Source: Bettongia penicillata ogilbyi (Eukaryota > Chordata > Mammalia > Diprotodontia > Potoroidae). From it: 64,000 bases of DNA. Below, in pieces: positions 39,262 through 51,277 of this stretch (its first letter is position 1; the number at the start of each line of letters is the position of its first letter). The stretch covers positions 4,115,919 to 4,179,918 of the forward strand of contig JAJHZJ010000311.1 of assembly GCA_023548195.1 (NCBI GenBank), in the 5' to 3' direction. A program made the position numbers and the translations under genes. The notes beneath the pieces are model-generated. The model worked only from the letters and a program-made list of their open reading frames with translations. It searched no databases and was not told the origin of the DNA.

Positions 39262-40261
39262 TGGGGCCGTAAAATGGACGCAGACGGGAGGTCGATCGAG
39301 ATCTGGGAAGGAGGGTCCCTCATTTAGAGGGATTGTCAGCGGCCTCCGTTGCCGTCTCATCGCACCAGTATTGGGCAAAGTGAATCCCACGGAAGTGGGG
39401 GGAGGGGGGACAGGAGTAAATAGGAGGAAGAAGGTTAGCAGTGGGACCCACCATCAAGTCACGCCCCACATTCTGGAGGGGGGGCGGGGCGGGGAGGGGA
39501 GGGTTGGCCTTCTGGTGGGTGGGTGGAGAGGAGCATGCGCAGAAGGCAAACGGGAAGCTGAATCCTCCATCTTTTGCGTGGCTTGAGGGACTGGAGGGGT
39601 TCTTGGACCCAGGGGTCTCAACTTCCCTGCTTGAAGTTTTGACACTTTCTCCTTGGGGTCTTGAGTTGTGTGTTGGAGCGGTAAATAAAAACTAACCCTA
39701 CCATACTGTGTCATTATTATTCTGGTGGGATGTAATCATTTACCCAGCAAACCTTTTGGGGCCCCTAAAAAGAGGTGACATTCACCATTTTCTCTTCACC
39801 ATCTTCTCCATCTCCCCCGCCCCCCACACACAAAAACAACCCGTTTCCTCTTTTGAGTTTGAGACTTTGTGTTCCTTTTCTTGGAATTGAATTTCTGCTT
39901 TAAGCAAGATTCTCTTCCTGTACTTGTTGCGTGTGACGTGAAGATCTTGCCTAGTTAATCTGAAAGCAGCAGCTCTGGTCATAAACATCTGTTTTTGCAG
40001 CCTGGAGTCATTTGCCTGCCTATAGAGTCTCAGAACAGAAAAGGAGCTGAGAGATGGTCTATTCCAATTGGAACATGAGCAGTACTAGGTACTCTGCAAG
40101 AAGAAAAATTACCTCTTATCTTCCTGTTCCACTTTTGGCAAGTCTAATCGTTAGCAAGTTTTTCCTTATGTGGAGTACATTTGCAGTTTTTACACATTGC
40201 ATCTTCTTTCTGGGAACAAGTAGAATACGCCTAAATTCCTATTCTACTTTCAAATACTTGT

Positions 40262-40320
40262 AAAGAGTTCATAGGGTTTAGTACTGAAAGAGACCTTAGA
40301 GATGTAGTCTTGACCTTATT
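40262..40320 (-). mobile_element. SINE (THER/MIR group), left piece split by L1
   Basis: 'aaagagaccttagagatgta' leading into the L1 target duplication; continues at 41,511. The stretch 39,600-40,260 (beyond the CpG island) has nothing recognisable. Confidence 0.7.
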
Positions 40321-41509
40321 TTTTTTTTTACTCCTTACTTTTTTTAATTTTATTTTTTTAATGTTCTACAATCACTTCCTTAAAATTAAGATTTTATCCT
40401 CCCCCCACCTTTCCCCCACTACCCCACTCCCTCCCCACGACAGCATACAATTCTGTATAGGTTCTACATTTACTTTCCTATTGAGTACGTTTTTCACTAT
40501 AGTCATGCTATATAACCGCACTAAAATAAATGGAAGAAATCATATAACAAGTCGAAACATAATACACTAAAACACACACACACACAAACATGATCTGCTA
40601 CATTCTGTGAATGACTTCCATATTTCTTTCTCTGAGTGTGGAAGGCATTTTTCCTTAGAAAACCACCATTGGGGATTTTTTTTTTTAGTAAGTTCTTGCA
40701 TTATTACAAAGTTCCAAGTCTACCAGAAAAAACTCTAGCACACTGTGGTCGTTGCTGTGCACCAAGTTCTCCTGGTTCTTCTCCTTTCGCTCAGCATCAG
40801 ATCATATAAGTCCTTCCAGGACTCCCTGAAGTCTTCTTGTTCATCATTTCTTATGGCATAATAGTACTCCATTACATTCATATACCATAGTTTATTCAGC
40901 CATTCCCCAATTGATGGGCATCCCCTTGACTTCCAGTTTTTGGCTACCACAAAGAGTGCTGCTATAAATGTTTTTGTACACGTGGGACCCTTTCCCGTTT
41001 TTATAATCTCTTGGGGATACAGTCCTAGTAGCGATATTTCTGGGTCAAAGGGTATGCACATTTTTGTAGCCCTTTGGGCATAGTTCCGAACCGTTCTCCA
41101 GAAGGGTTGGATGATCTCACAGCTCCACCAACAATGAATTAGTGTTCCAACTCTCCCACATCCTCTCCAGCATTTATCATTTTCTTGTTCTGTCATGTTT
41201 GCCAATCTTATAGGTGTGATAAGCATTATGAAATGCAAGATGGATAATTTTGATTACATTAAACTGAAAAGTTTTTGCACAACCAAACCCAATGGAACCA
41301 AAATTCGAAGGGATGTAGTAAATTGGGAAAAAAATTTTACAGCTAAGCTCGGGGATAAAGGCCTCATTTCTAGAATATATAGAGAACTGACTCAAATGTA
41401 TAACCACACAAGTGGATATGAACAGGCAATTTTCAGAGGAAGAAATTAAAGATATCTATAATCATATGAAAAAGTGTTCTAAATCACTACTGATTAGAGA
41501 GATGCAAAT
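40321..41509 (-). mobile_element. 5'-inverted (twin-primed) L1 inserted in a SINE
   Basis: Minus-oriented 3' part, about 40,321-41,217: A/T tail at 40,321-40,360, 3' UTR, then ORF2 C-terminus readable as NMTEQENDKCWRGCGRVGTL, CEIIQPFWRTV and PSIGEWLNKLWYMNVMEYYY. The part 41,218-41,509 is the next upstream ORF2 segment but in plus orientation ('aaactgaaaagtttttgcac', 'gataaaggcctcatttctag'). Target duplication TTGACCTTATTTT (from 40,310) and TTGACATTCTTATTTT (from 41,510). Confidence 0.88.
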
Positions 41510-41510
41510 T

Positions 41511-41665
41511 TGACATTCTTATTTTAAAGATGAAGAAATTTCTCAGAAAGGCTAAGTGACTTTCCTAAGATCATACTGGTTGCAAGCATAGCCAAAACTA
41601 AAATCCAAATCCTCCTACACCAAATCCAATGCTCTTTCCGTTATAACACTCTCTGCTCTTCAAGT
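41511..41665 (-). mobile_element. SINE (THER/MIR group), right piece
   Basis: 'gatgaagaaatttctcagaa', 'gctaagtgactttcctaaga' and 'caatgctctttccgttataa': completes the SINE begun at 40,262. 41,666-41,990 shows nothing recognisable. Confidence 0.7.
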
Positions 41666-41994
41666 TCTTGCCATATCTCTAATGTCTTCTGAAATTATGC
41701 ATCTTCAGTTCTTTCGACTGTAGAGTAGAAATGCCTTATTTCTCTGAACTAATATACTCTACTACTTAACTGATTCATCTTATTCTCAAATGGTTTGGTT
41801 GGGAAGGTTTTTTAAAAAAGGAACTAACTCTCCCTCTATAAAAAGTCCCTTGTCATAGCTTGGTAGCTCTGAACTTTAAGTTCCACAGCTGTGAGTCTGA
41901 GGGAAGTAAAACATTGACTTACTCCCAAGTTCCTGTCTGTTTCTCAAACCCCTGAGGTGATAAGAGAAGTCAAATTTATACCTCCTCTGAGTAA

Positions 41995-42230
41995 GGAAGG
42001 AACCTTTCCGACATCCTGATTCTGCAATTCAATTAATATTAATGCTTCCCTCTGTTGATTTTCTCCAATTTATCCTGTATAAATCTTGTTTGTACTTAGT
42101 TATTTGCATGAGACTGCAAACTCTTTGAGAGCAAGAATTTGCCATATATATATATCCTCAGCAATTAGCACAGCCTGGTAACATAATAGACACTTAATAA
42201 ATACTAGTTAACTGAATTCATATTTCTAAC
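41995..42230 (+). mobile_element. L2-type 3' tail
   Basis: 'gactgcaaactctttgagag', 'ctcagcaattagcacagcct' and 'gacacttaataaatactagt'. Confidence 0.6.
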
Positions 42231-42424
42231 ATCCTGATTCTACAATTAAAACCCCCTTTTTCTGAGGACAATTACGAAGAAGACACTATCAGTCCCCAGC
42301 AGCAAAATTTTTATTAATTCTGGCCTTAGGCAGGGATGAAGAAAAAACAAAAATTGAGCAAAAGTAAAAATACTGGTCTCCTGAGGCTCTCAAGAAGCAG
42401 ATTTTTGCATTGCAATTGTCACTA

Positions 42425-42960
42425 CCTTATTTCAGGCCTTCATTATCTCTCACCCTTCACTATTGTGTTAACTTCTTAGACTTCCTGTCTCCAGTCTCTT
42501 CCCCTCTTGAAGTTATCCTGAAGTTACTGCCAGATTAATCATGTAACTTTCCTGCTCAAAAACTTAACATTGCCCATTTAGTAAATTAATTACTTGACCC
42601 AGCACCTAGCATTCAATGCCTTCCATAGTCTGACCCAACCTTACCTTTCTTGTATGGTATTGGATAGAGAGCAAACAATCAAATTATCCCCAAGGTCTCT
42701 CTCAATTCTAACCAACTTCAACACTAAAATAGCATCTCTACTCTGTGTGTATATATCATATATATGCATATATATGTGTGTCTGTGTGTATATGTACATA
42801 TGTATGTATGTACATATATATATATCCTTTATATGAACCAGACTATTCCCAGAAGACACAGCACTTTCCAGTCTTGTTACCTTACTTCATATTACTTGTC
42901 TGCCACCTATCTGTTTTTCACCACTTCAAACACTATCCCCCTACCTTTAACACACAATTA
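42425..42960 (+). mobile_element. L2 fragment with internal TA/TG microsatellite
   Basis: L2 order at 42,425-42,720 ('atgtaactttcctgctcaaa', 'caatgccttccatagtctga'). Microsatellite at about 42,745-42,830. L2-like sequence appears to resume after it. Confidence 0.6.
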
Positions 42961-42964
42961 CAGA

Positions 42965-44495
42965 CTTTGATTGTTGAAAGGCACCTTAGGAGCCATCCAG
43001 CCCCACCCAGATATGAAAGGAATCTCTACTATAATATACCCAATATGTGATCTCCTTGAAAGCTAAGGAGGGGATATCTATCACCTCTAGAGGCAGCTCA
43101 TCCCACTTTTAGACAATTCTAATGGGAAGTTTTTCTTGATGTCAATCCTAAATTTGCCTCTTTGCACTATCCCCCCTTTGTTCTGAGTTTTGTCCTCTGG
43201 AGTCAAACTGAAAAAGTCTGACCCCTAACATGACAGTCCTTCAGTATTTGAGCACAGCTATCATATTCCCTCTAATTCTCTAAACTAAACATTTTCAATT
43301 CCTTCATGACAGCAACTCAAAGACCTTCACCATCCTGGTTGCCCTCCTCTGGATAGTTTAGTTTTCTACTATCTTTCTTAACCTGTAGCAACCAGAAATG
43401 AATACAATGTTGCAATCCTGACAAAGGCCCGATACAGAGAGACTATCATCTCCCTGTCCTTTGAAGTATTGCCTGTCTCAATGCAACTCAAAATCACAAT
43501 TAGCGTTTTTGACTGCTATACTACATTACTGACTCATACTGAGCTAGTAGTCCACTAAAAATCCCAGATGTTTTTCAAACGAACTACTACTGTCTAATCA
43601 TACCTCAACCCATCCTGGACTTGTCAAGTCAACAAGCACATTTTTATTTTCACAGGATTTCATCTTACTAGATTTAGTCCAAAGCTGTAGCCTGTCAAGA
43701 TACTTTTGGATCCTGACCCCACCAACCAGGTTTGTTACATCTGCAGATTTGATGAGCACTACATCTATGCTTTTATCCCAGGTTATTGATAACAAAGTTA
43801 AATGGCACAGGGCTAATAACAGATCCCTGGTGTCCTCCAATGAAGACATCCTGTTACTTTGAAATTGAACAGTCACAAGTTCCCCTAACTTTGTTATGGC
43901 TAATCCAGGGGTGCAAAACCTGCGGCTCAAGGCCACATGTGGCCTTCTAAATCTTTGGGTGTGGCCTTTTAACTGAATCCAAGTTTTACAGAACAAATCC
44001 TTTTATTAAGGGGATTTTTTCTATGAAATTTGGGTTCAAAGGGCTGCACTGGAGGACCTAGAGATACTATCTTTCCATCTTCTCCTCAAGAATAGTATGA
44101 GATAATATATCAAAAGCTTTACTAAAATGTAGGTAGAATATATTTACAACATTCCCCTCATCTACTAGTTTAGAAATCCTGTCAAAAAAAAGAAATGTCT
44201 GACATGATTTGTTCTTTATAAAGTTATTGCAATCACTGCTTCATTTCTTTAATGATATGTACTAAAATTTTTCCAAGAATCAAAGTCAACCTCACAGGCT
44301 TATAGTCTGCAGATTTTGTTTCTTCCCTTTTCTGAAAATTGAGACACTTGCCATTATTTAGTCTTGTGGCACTTCTCTTATTTTTTCCATTCTTTTAAAT
44401 ATAGCTGATAGTGACTCAGCAATCGCACTTGACCTTTCACCACCTGAAGATGTGGTTCTTTTGGGTCAGATGTCTTGAAGTCATTAAAGGCTTCT
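42965..44495 (-). mobile_element. L3/CR1 LINE 3' part, minus, split by a hAT copy
   Basis: Plus-strand text reads in reverse the CR1/L3 C-terminus: 'gggaagtttttcttgatgtc', 'tttgcctctttgcactatcc', 'gagcacagctatcatattcc', 'ccatcctggttgccctcctc', then 'cagatttgatgagcactaca'. Minus translation near 43,700 gives a decayed ADVTNLVGGVRIQKYLDRLQ (cf. FADDTKLGG...LDRL of CR1 RTs). Interrupted at 43,908-44,075. Confidence 0.75.
43908..44075 (+). mobile_element. hAT MITE copy, right end lost
   Basis: Left end CAGGGGTGCAAAACCTGCGG as in the 50,514 element, followed by the perfect 18-bp palindrome AAGGCCACATGTGGCCTT (43,929-43,946) and the shared 'acagaacaaatccttttatt'. The right terminal repeat is missing. 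Confidence 0.75.
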
Positions 44496-44501
44496 AAGTC
44501 A

Positions 44502-44699
44502 GAGGTTCTTAACCTGAGGTCTATGACCTTGTTTCATTAATGTTTGGATAACTGCATTTCAATATAATTGGTTTCCTTTATAATCCTATGGTTTCTTTTT
44601 TTATTTTATGCATTTAAAAACATCATTATGAGAAGAAATACACAGACTACAACAGAACTGTCAGAGATGTCCATGACACAAAAAAAGTTAAGACCCTCT
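44502..44699 (+). mobile_element. hAT-type MITE with degenerate terminal repeats
   Basis: Left CAGAGGTTCTTAACC against right GTTAAGACCCTCTA; body AT-rich. Family of 28,283-28,478. Confidence 0.6.
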
Positions 44700-44779
44700 A
44701 ATCTGGCTCTCTCTTTCTATCTCATTGCTTATCTTGGATGACTGTCATCCACATCTGTGGAAATCTTATTTGGTCCTTC

Positions 44780-45075
44780 AAATGGCATCTCCTTAATTAA
44801 GTTGGACTCATTTTGGTGCTTACTTTAAACCACTCCTTCCTTTGAATTCCTATTGCACCTTGTTCATATCTCCCTAATACATGTATATTTATATCTACAT
44901 GTGTACATATTTAGATCCATATACATGTGTGTATGTACATATATACACACATATTCGTGTATGTTTTCTATTATATTGTAGAACCATTGGGGACAAGTAT
45001 GTCATTACATTTTGTAGCTCCCACAGCACCTACTACAGCAAGTTTTATAATAGTATATGTTCAATATACTATTCT
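44780..45075 (+). mobile_element. L2-like 3' end with TA/CA microsatellite
   Basis: Microsatellite at about 44,880-44,965, then 'gaaccattggggacaagtat', 'agctcccacagcacctacta'. Confidence 0.5.
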
Positions 45076-45079
45076 TTGA

Positions 45080-45560
45080 ATGGTTGCTGTTCTTCATTCC
45101 CAAAGAGGACCAAAATGATATCTGACTCTGCTAGAGTCAAATTAGTATTTCTGACTGTGGCTGATCAGACCAATATGAGTGTGGAATGTTCTACCACAGG
45201 TCGGGCACAAATAATCCTTGGGAATATTTGGGGTGGATTCTCTAAATTTGTGCATGTCATGTGTCTTTTGAGCTACTTCAACTCTGCTTTGCTCATGGAG
45301 CACAGTACCTTCTCTGATTTGGGTATGCCATGATGAGTGGTCCTGTGCCAGTGTCTCCCATGTCACACAATCAATTACAAAGTTCTTAAGAGAGACCTTG
45401 GAAGTGTCCTTGTATGGCTTTTTCTGACCACCAGGTAAACACTTGCTCTTCCTGAATTCTCCATAAAATAGTCTTTTTGGCAAACATATATTTTGCATTC
45501 AAACAACGTGGCCAGCCTATCAGAGTTGCTGTCTCTGAAGTAGAGTTTGAATGCATGCTT
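45080..45560 (-). mobile_element. RTE-clade LINE 3' end with C2H2 finger, minus
   Basis: Minus translation GQKKPYKDTSKVSLKNFVID and TWETLAQDHSSW, ending in CPTCGRTFHTHIGLISHSQK, a C2H2 motif CX2C-X8-HSX. This is the known C-terminal end of a widespread RTE-like family (GGQKKRYKDTLK...WE..AQDR..WR...GLISH). Fragment only; not a host zinc-finger gene. 45,561-46,410 shows nothing recognisable. Confidence 0.75.
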
Positions 45561-46414
45561 TAAAAAAATAAATAAATAAACCAGGTACCTCTGGTCTGCA
45601 AACTAACTGAGGTTCTTCTGAAAGGTTATATATGCAACTAAATGTTTATTTTTCCCAAGGTCCTTTTATTCTCCCACTAACACACTAGATATGTAATGGG
45701 TGAGAACTAGATCCATGGACCATTCATTATATGTAATGCACACATCTGGTATAATTAATCTAGTGGATTTTTTCCTAAACCTTTTCCTCTTCAATATGTT
45801 TCAAATCAGAATGTACAGGATCCCTTCAACATTTTATGTATTTTATGCTATTTAAAATTATCTCTACTCTTTCTTGTATAGTCAGTCCTATCTCTCACAT
45901 CCAAAATACAAAAGAGAAGAAAGGGTGGTTTGCTTTCCCTACTGGCTCAGCACATAACCCTTAATACAGAGACCTTTGAACTGAACGTCCAAAGACTTGC
46001 AAGGATGATGCTTCCCATCCTTTCTAAACTTAATAAAAAGATCAGCTGTTGATAAAACTGTTTTCCCTTCTGTCTTTCTGTAAGGTAAGGTATGGAAGGT
46101 AGAATTTTGGACTGTGTTCTAGTTCTAGCTCTATTCATAAGTTATTTAGTGTGTCATGACTTCTACTGTCTCATTTCACCTGCAAAGAAGAGAATACACT
46201 CATTTTCTCCCCTAAAGGTAGTTATATTTTCATGTATGTATTGTAATTTGTAAATTAGAAGAGTATTACAGTGTTCTCTCTATTGTCTTTATGTTATTTG
46301 CTACTTCATCAAATCTTAGACCATAACAAATAGAGTTTTTGATGATGAGGAGAACAGGAATCTCTGCCACTTAACTTGCAGGAATTGTGGAAAGATAAAT
46401 GAAGTATATTCATT

Positions 46415-47110
46415 CATTCATTGATTAATTTAATACTTATTAATTGTCTATGTTTAATTCACTATACTAGGCACTTAGAGAGATGCAAAGATAAATAAGG
46501 TTTACAACCCTTAAGGATCTTACAATCCAGTAGGAAAAGATCTGACATACACAGATATAAATATAATAGATTTGTGATCTCTTTGATGTAGGTAGCCCCT
46601 TCAGTGATACAGATTAAAATGCATCCCCACCTTCCATCCTGTGTCACTCATTTGTCTATGTTCTCCAATAAAACATCCATCAAGGATGCATTCTGCATGT
46701 TAGAGACCTTCCTCTAGGTATTTTAACATTTCATGAGCATCAATATAAACCCCTGACTACCCATATTTTCTTTTGTTCTTATGGCATGAGTAGCTTGCTT
46801 TCTTTTCTGATCATGCATCTTTTGAATTTCGTGCTTTTCCTTTGTGCCACTTAGTCTTTGGTCTTCCTGTTGTCAAGGCTAACCATGATGGATATAATAT
46901 AAATTAGATGTCATAACTGTGTAAGTGAAGTATAAAGTGCTATGAGATAAGATGAGACGGAAATAACTTCTAGCTAGGAGGATCAGAGTGCGTGTCATTT
47001 GAACTAAACCCTAAAGAATGACAGTGAGAAATGGGAAGAGGGAGAAAGGTGCACTAGCAAAGAGTCAGGAAATGGTGCAAAGCAAAAAGGGACAGTGAAG
47101 ATTATAGTTT
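46415..47110. repeat. Unclassified old repeat (family of 30,280)
   Basis: 'attcactatactaggcactt', 'acccttaaggatcttacaat', then 'ctaggaggatcagagtgcgt'. 47,111-47,830 holds nothing recognised. Confidence 0.45.
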
Positions 47111-47829
47111 GGCTATTGTGTAGATGCTCCACAATACAGTGCACTAGAGTGTGCAATTGGGGAAGTAGTGTGTTTTGAAATGATTAGAAGAAAAGTTATA
47201 GATATTTAAGAAACCAGTTCAATAATGCCTCTGTGTACATGTATTATCAATTCTGAGCAAAGTTAGTGTCTTCTTCCAGTCCTATTAAATGTCTGGAGTG
47301 CCTAGAACAGTGCTCAATGGTACTAAAAGGTAAATAAATGTGAATGGGCTTCTGCTGAATCTCCAACTCTTGTTCCTTAGAGGAAGTATGGTGTTGATTT
47401 CAGATCATATACTTGTTCCTGCAGATTTATTTCTGATATTAGGCATCTGGCAAGAGGCATTGGAGGGAGAGGGTGGAGAGAGGAAGGAAGAATTATCCAG
47501 AGACAGTTTATCCGGTGCCTTAATGCCTGCCAGAACAGGCCATTGGAGCTTTTGCAGCTTTTAATGCTGGCCAAGTCTTTTACCCAAGCAGATGAGATGA
47601 TAATGGACTTTGGGATAGAGTGGCAAGAAGTAGCTTACAGGCTGAGAGAAGGACAGTAATCTCTAATCTTTTTCTGCCAACTTCTTTTACCAACAGTTCT
47701 TTCCCCTCCCTCCAGTGGGGAATTACCCAAAGGGTAGATTGAGGCCAAGGTCAAAAGCAGAAAGCCCACTAGAGGGAGCTCCAACAAAAACTATATACAG
47801 CTCTAATGCAGATTTTCTCAGACCTTTGT

Positions 47830-48965
47830 TCATTCATTTATCTAAGAAATATTTAATACCTATTACAATTAAGGCACTGTGCTAGGAAATTATCAGGATA
47901 CAAAGATAGGACGTGGTGAGTCCTAAAGTGGTGGAAAAGATTACTAAATTGAGAGTTGGGGAATCTCAGCTTAGTACTTATTCTGCTCTTATTTCACTGA
48001 GTGACCTTGGACCAGTTACTTCCCATCTCTGGGCCTCTATTTCTTTATCTACAAAATGAAAGAGGTGGATTAAAGATCTTTAAGGATCCTGTCTAGCTCT
48101 CATCTTCTGTATTTCTGAGTGCTATAAAACAAGTATAATGTGCTATAGAAATTCTGAGCAAGGGAAGATCATTTCCCATTGAGGAATTCAAAGAATACTT
48201 GATGGAAGAGACAGCATTTAGGCTGGAGCTTGAAGTGTGAGTGGGATTTTTACTGGTGGAAAGGAGAGGGGGGGCAGAAGAGAAGACATTCCATATGGAG
48301 AAAAGGGCATAAATAAGGACAAGAGGAAAAGCACCTGCCATGTCTGGGAATTGCAAGGAGCACTGGGACATGTAGCAGAGACAGACAAAAACTAAAAGCT
48401 ATATTGGTTCAAATCATCAAACCGCTGAGTGGAGAGAGATGGAGGCGAGAGGCAACATTGGTTCAGAATATGTAAAATCTTGTGAAGGATGATGTATGAT
48501 TATGAACAGTAATGTCCTACAAAGAGAGGTAGTATAGCAAAGTAAATAAAGTATTAAACTTTAGTAGGGAAGACTTGGGTTCAAATTCTACCTCTCAATT
48601 CTACCTCTACTTACTAGTTATGTGATCTAGGGCATGTTACCTACTTTCTCTGAGACTTTGTTTCCTCATCTATAATAGGAAGATAATAAAACTTTCAGTA
48701 CCTATTTCACAGAGGTATGGTGAAGGTCAAATCTGGTAGGGCATGTAACATACTTTGTAAATTTTAAAGCACCATATAAATGCCACTTATTACTATTATT
48801 ATTGAATAATGGCCTAAGACATTGGTCTAATGGCCTAGATAACATTTGGTAGGCAGTGAAAAGTACTTGAAGGATGTTGAATTGTGTAATGACATGATCT
48901 AATAGAGGATTAACTTGGTGGTCCTATCTACTTATTTATAGAATTAAATTAAATCAATATACACT
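47830..48965. repeat. Unclassified old repeat interrupted by two MIR-type SINEs
   Basis: Family blocks at 47,835-47,935 ('aaggcactgtgctaggaaat'), 48,120-48,500 and 48,815-48,930. MIR-type SINEs, plus, at about 47,945-48,115 ('ccatctctgggcctctattt') and 48,515-48,800 ('gaagacttgggttcaaattc', 'tttgtttcctcatctataat'). Confidence 0.55.
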
Positions 48966-49799
48966 CTGATACTTCATTACTTCAACACAAATGTGGGGGA
49001 AAGTGAAGATAGCAAAAAAATATGTGGGAAAACATGATTTAAAAAGAGGAATGAGAGGAGTCAAAGACTTGTAAACTTTATATCATGCCTTTATATCATG
49101 AATACTTTCTTCAAGAAAAGAATTGGTAAGCACTACAAATAGTGAGCACCAAATAAAATCACACACACACACAAATTGATATTTTAACAGACAGAAAATA
49201 CTCATTCTTCATGTGGGATTTATCCCTGAATCAGCTGTCCTTTAAGATCAGAATAAGGAAAGAGACAAGGAGCAAGGTAGGGGGGAAGGAGTGGAAAGAG
49301 GGAAAAAGGAAGAGGAAAGGGTATGGCATCTAATTGGAGCAATTCAATCCTGAACTGTTTCAACAAGTAACTGATCATAAATAATGGGAAATGGGCAACA
49401 GAAATAACATCAGCATTGATTATAATAATATTATATAGAAATTTAACCCATATAAAGTAATTGTCACAAGAACACCAGGAAGTACCTGAGTTCATAAATA
49501 GTTGACTTATTTATGAAATGGAAAAATATAGTGGTCAAAACCAATATGGGTTTTGAATATAAACTTTTTTGTAAAATCTTACAAAGAAGGATGAAGAGTT
49601 GTTATGAGGAGTCTCATCTAGTGGAAAGGATCAGTAAAGGGGTAATACTGGTTTAAAGAAGACCGAGCAAGTAATCCAATTAAGGAAAATTATTTCACAA
49701 GCACACATAAGAACAAAAATGCAGGGAGGAAAATCAATAAGAAAAAACATGAAAGATTTGTAAAAATTGTAATTGTTTTCACTATCAAGGACAATGGAT

Positions 49800-50345
49800 C
49801 CAAAGCACCTGGATTCTAATACTCCCTGCTCTCACCTGTCTTCTCAACATTTTAGTGGCGACTTAGCCTTCCATTCCAGAAACCAACTAGAAGTTCTTTC
49901 ATGACCTTTCACCTGAAGAACTTCTGGCATGGGGCTCCACTCTCCCGACTGGTGACTGACTTCCGTGGATTACTACTTCAAGCAGATTCCCATCTTGCTT
50001 CACTTCATTCCCTACTCTCTTGCCTTGCCAGCCTCACTAGCAGCTGCATGCATACACCATCCCAATTCCTCAGGAACCATGATAAAATCAATTATGCCAT
50101 TTTCTCCTAGAAGGGACAAGTCTATCTAAGTCTCTATGTCCTCATTTACTGTTCTGTAATGTTCGGAACCAAAAGGCCTCCTTCCAAGACATCACTGCCC
50201 TTCATTTGTGGTTTCTGCCTATTAGAATGTAAATTCCTTGATGGTTGGGGCTGCCTTTCCTTTTGTATTTGTATCTCAAGTGCTTAACACAGTGCTTGGC
50301 ACATAGTAATGCTTTTTCATTTATTTATAATATCATAGTTCCATA
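49800..50345 (+). mobile_element. L2-like 3' region
   Basis: 'gaatgtaaattccttgatgg', 'gtatctcaagtgcttaacac' and 'agtgcttggcacatagtaat' at its 3' end; the first 300 bases are weak. 48,966-49,799 holds nothing recognised except a short AC run at 49,160-49,172. Confidence 0.5.
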
Positions 50346-50513
50346 TGTGCCTATTGCTCTTTAGAGAACATTCAAAAGGAAGCTGAATTGGATCAAATTG
50401 ATATTCCAGAGATCCATGCTGGAATTAACCCAATTGTGAAAACATTGAGGGATCAATGTACAGGGTATCTAAAGAAAAGGAGGAATACAAAATGGGAGGG
50501 GGTTATCTTAGAC

Positions 50514-51269
50514 CAGGGGTGGGAAGCCTGCGACCTAGAGGCCATATGCACTCCTCAAATCCAAACTTCACAGGACAAATCCCCTTATTAAAAGATTTGT
50601 TTGAGAGAATGCCCATCAATTGGGGAATGGCTGAACAAGTTGTGGATATGAATGGAATTGTGCTATAAGAAATAACGAACTGGCAGACTTCAGAAAAACC
50701 TGGAAAGACTTATATGAACTGATGCTGAGTGAAATGAGCAGAACCAGGAGAACATTATACACAGTAACAGCCACAGGGTTTTTGATTTTGATGGACTTAG
50801 CCCTTCTCAGCAATTCTAGGACCTAAAACACTTCCAAAGGACCCTTGATGTAAAATGCCATGCACATTCAGGGAAAGAACTATGGAAGCTGAACACAGAA
50901 TGAAGCAGACTATTTATTTTCTCTTGTGTTATGTTTTGTTTTTGTCTGGTTTTTCTCATGGTTTCCCCTATTCATTTTAATTCTTCTGTGCAACATGACT
51001 AATGTGAAAATGTGTTTAATAAGAATGTATGTGTAGAACCCATATAATATTGCATGACATCTTGGGGAGAGAGGGGGAGAAAATTTAAAACTTATGGAAG
51101 TGATTATTGAAAACTGAAAGCAAATAAATTAATTTTTTTAAAATGCACATTAGAGTAAAAAAAAAAAAAAGAAAGGATTTGTTCTGTAAAATTGGACTCA
51201 ATCAAAAGGCTATACCCAGGGAACTAGAAGGTCACATGTGACCTTCAGGTTGCAGGTTCCCCACCCCTG
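50514..51269 (+). mobile_element. hAT transposon copy with perfect 8-bp target duplication
   Basis: Left end CAGGGGTGGGAAGCCTGCGA, right end GCAGGTTCCCCACCCCTG: terminal inverted repeats. Flanked on both sides by TCTTAGAC (50,506-50,513 and 51,270-51,277), the 8-bp duplication typical of hAT elements. Own sequence is only about 175 bp; the rest is a nested L1. A perfect 20-bp palindrome GAAGGTCACATGTGACCTTC lies at 51,227-51,246. Non-autonomous. Confidence 0.92.
50602..51170 (+). mobile_element. L1 3' end nested in the hAT element
   Basis: ORF2 C-terminal end ('gcccatcaattggggaatgg', 'gacttatatgaactgatgct'), 3' UTR and A14 tail. Target duplication about AAAAGATTTGTT / AAAGGATTTGTT at 50,590-50,601 and 51,172-51,183. 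Between the usual L1 end ('aattaatttttttaaaa') and the A14 tail lies an extra stretch 'tgcacattagagt'. Confidence 0.85.
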
Positions 51270-51277
51270 TCTTAGAC

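Noticed and set aside
40735..41238. 167-codon minus-strand frame, candidate gene
   Set aside because: It is the C-terminus of L1 ORF2 inside a 5'-truncated, inverted insertion.
43598..43996. 132-codon minus-strand frame
   Set aside because: It runs through L3/CR1 RT debris into a hAT MITE; the product is a chimera of repeats with no start context.
45142..45498. Open frame with a C2H2 motif that could be a small zinc-finger gene
   Set aside because: The whole translation matches the C-terminus of an RTE-like LINE, and decayed relatives occur at 5.7 and 12.5 kb.
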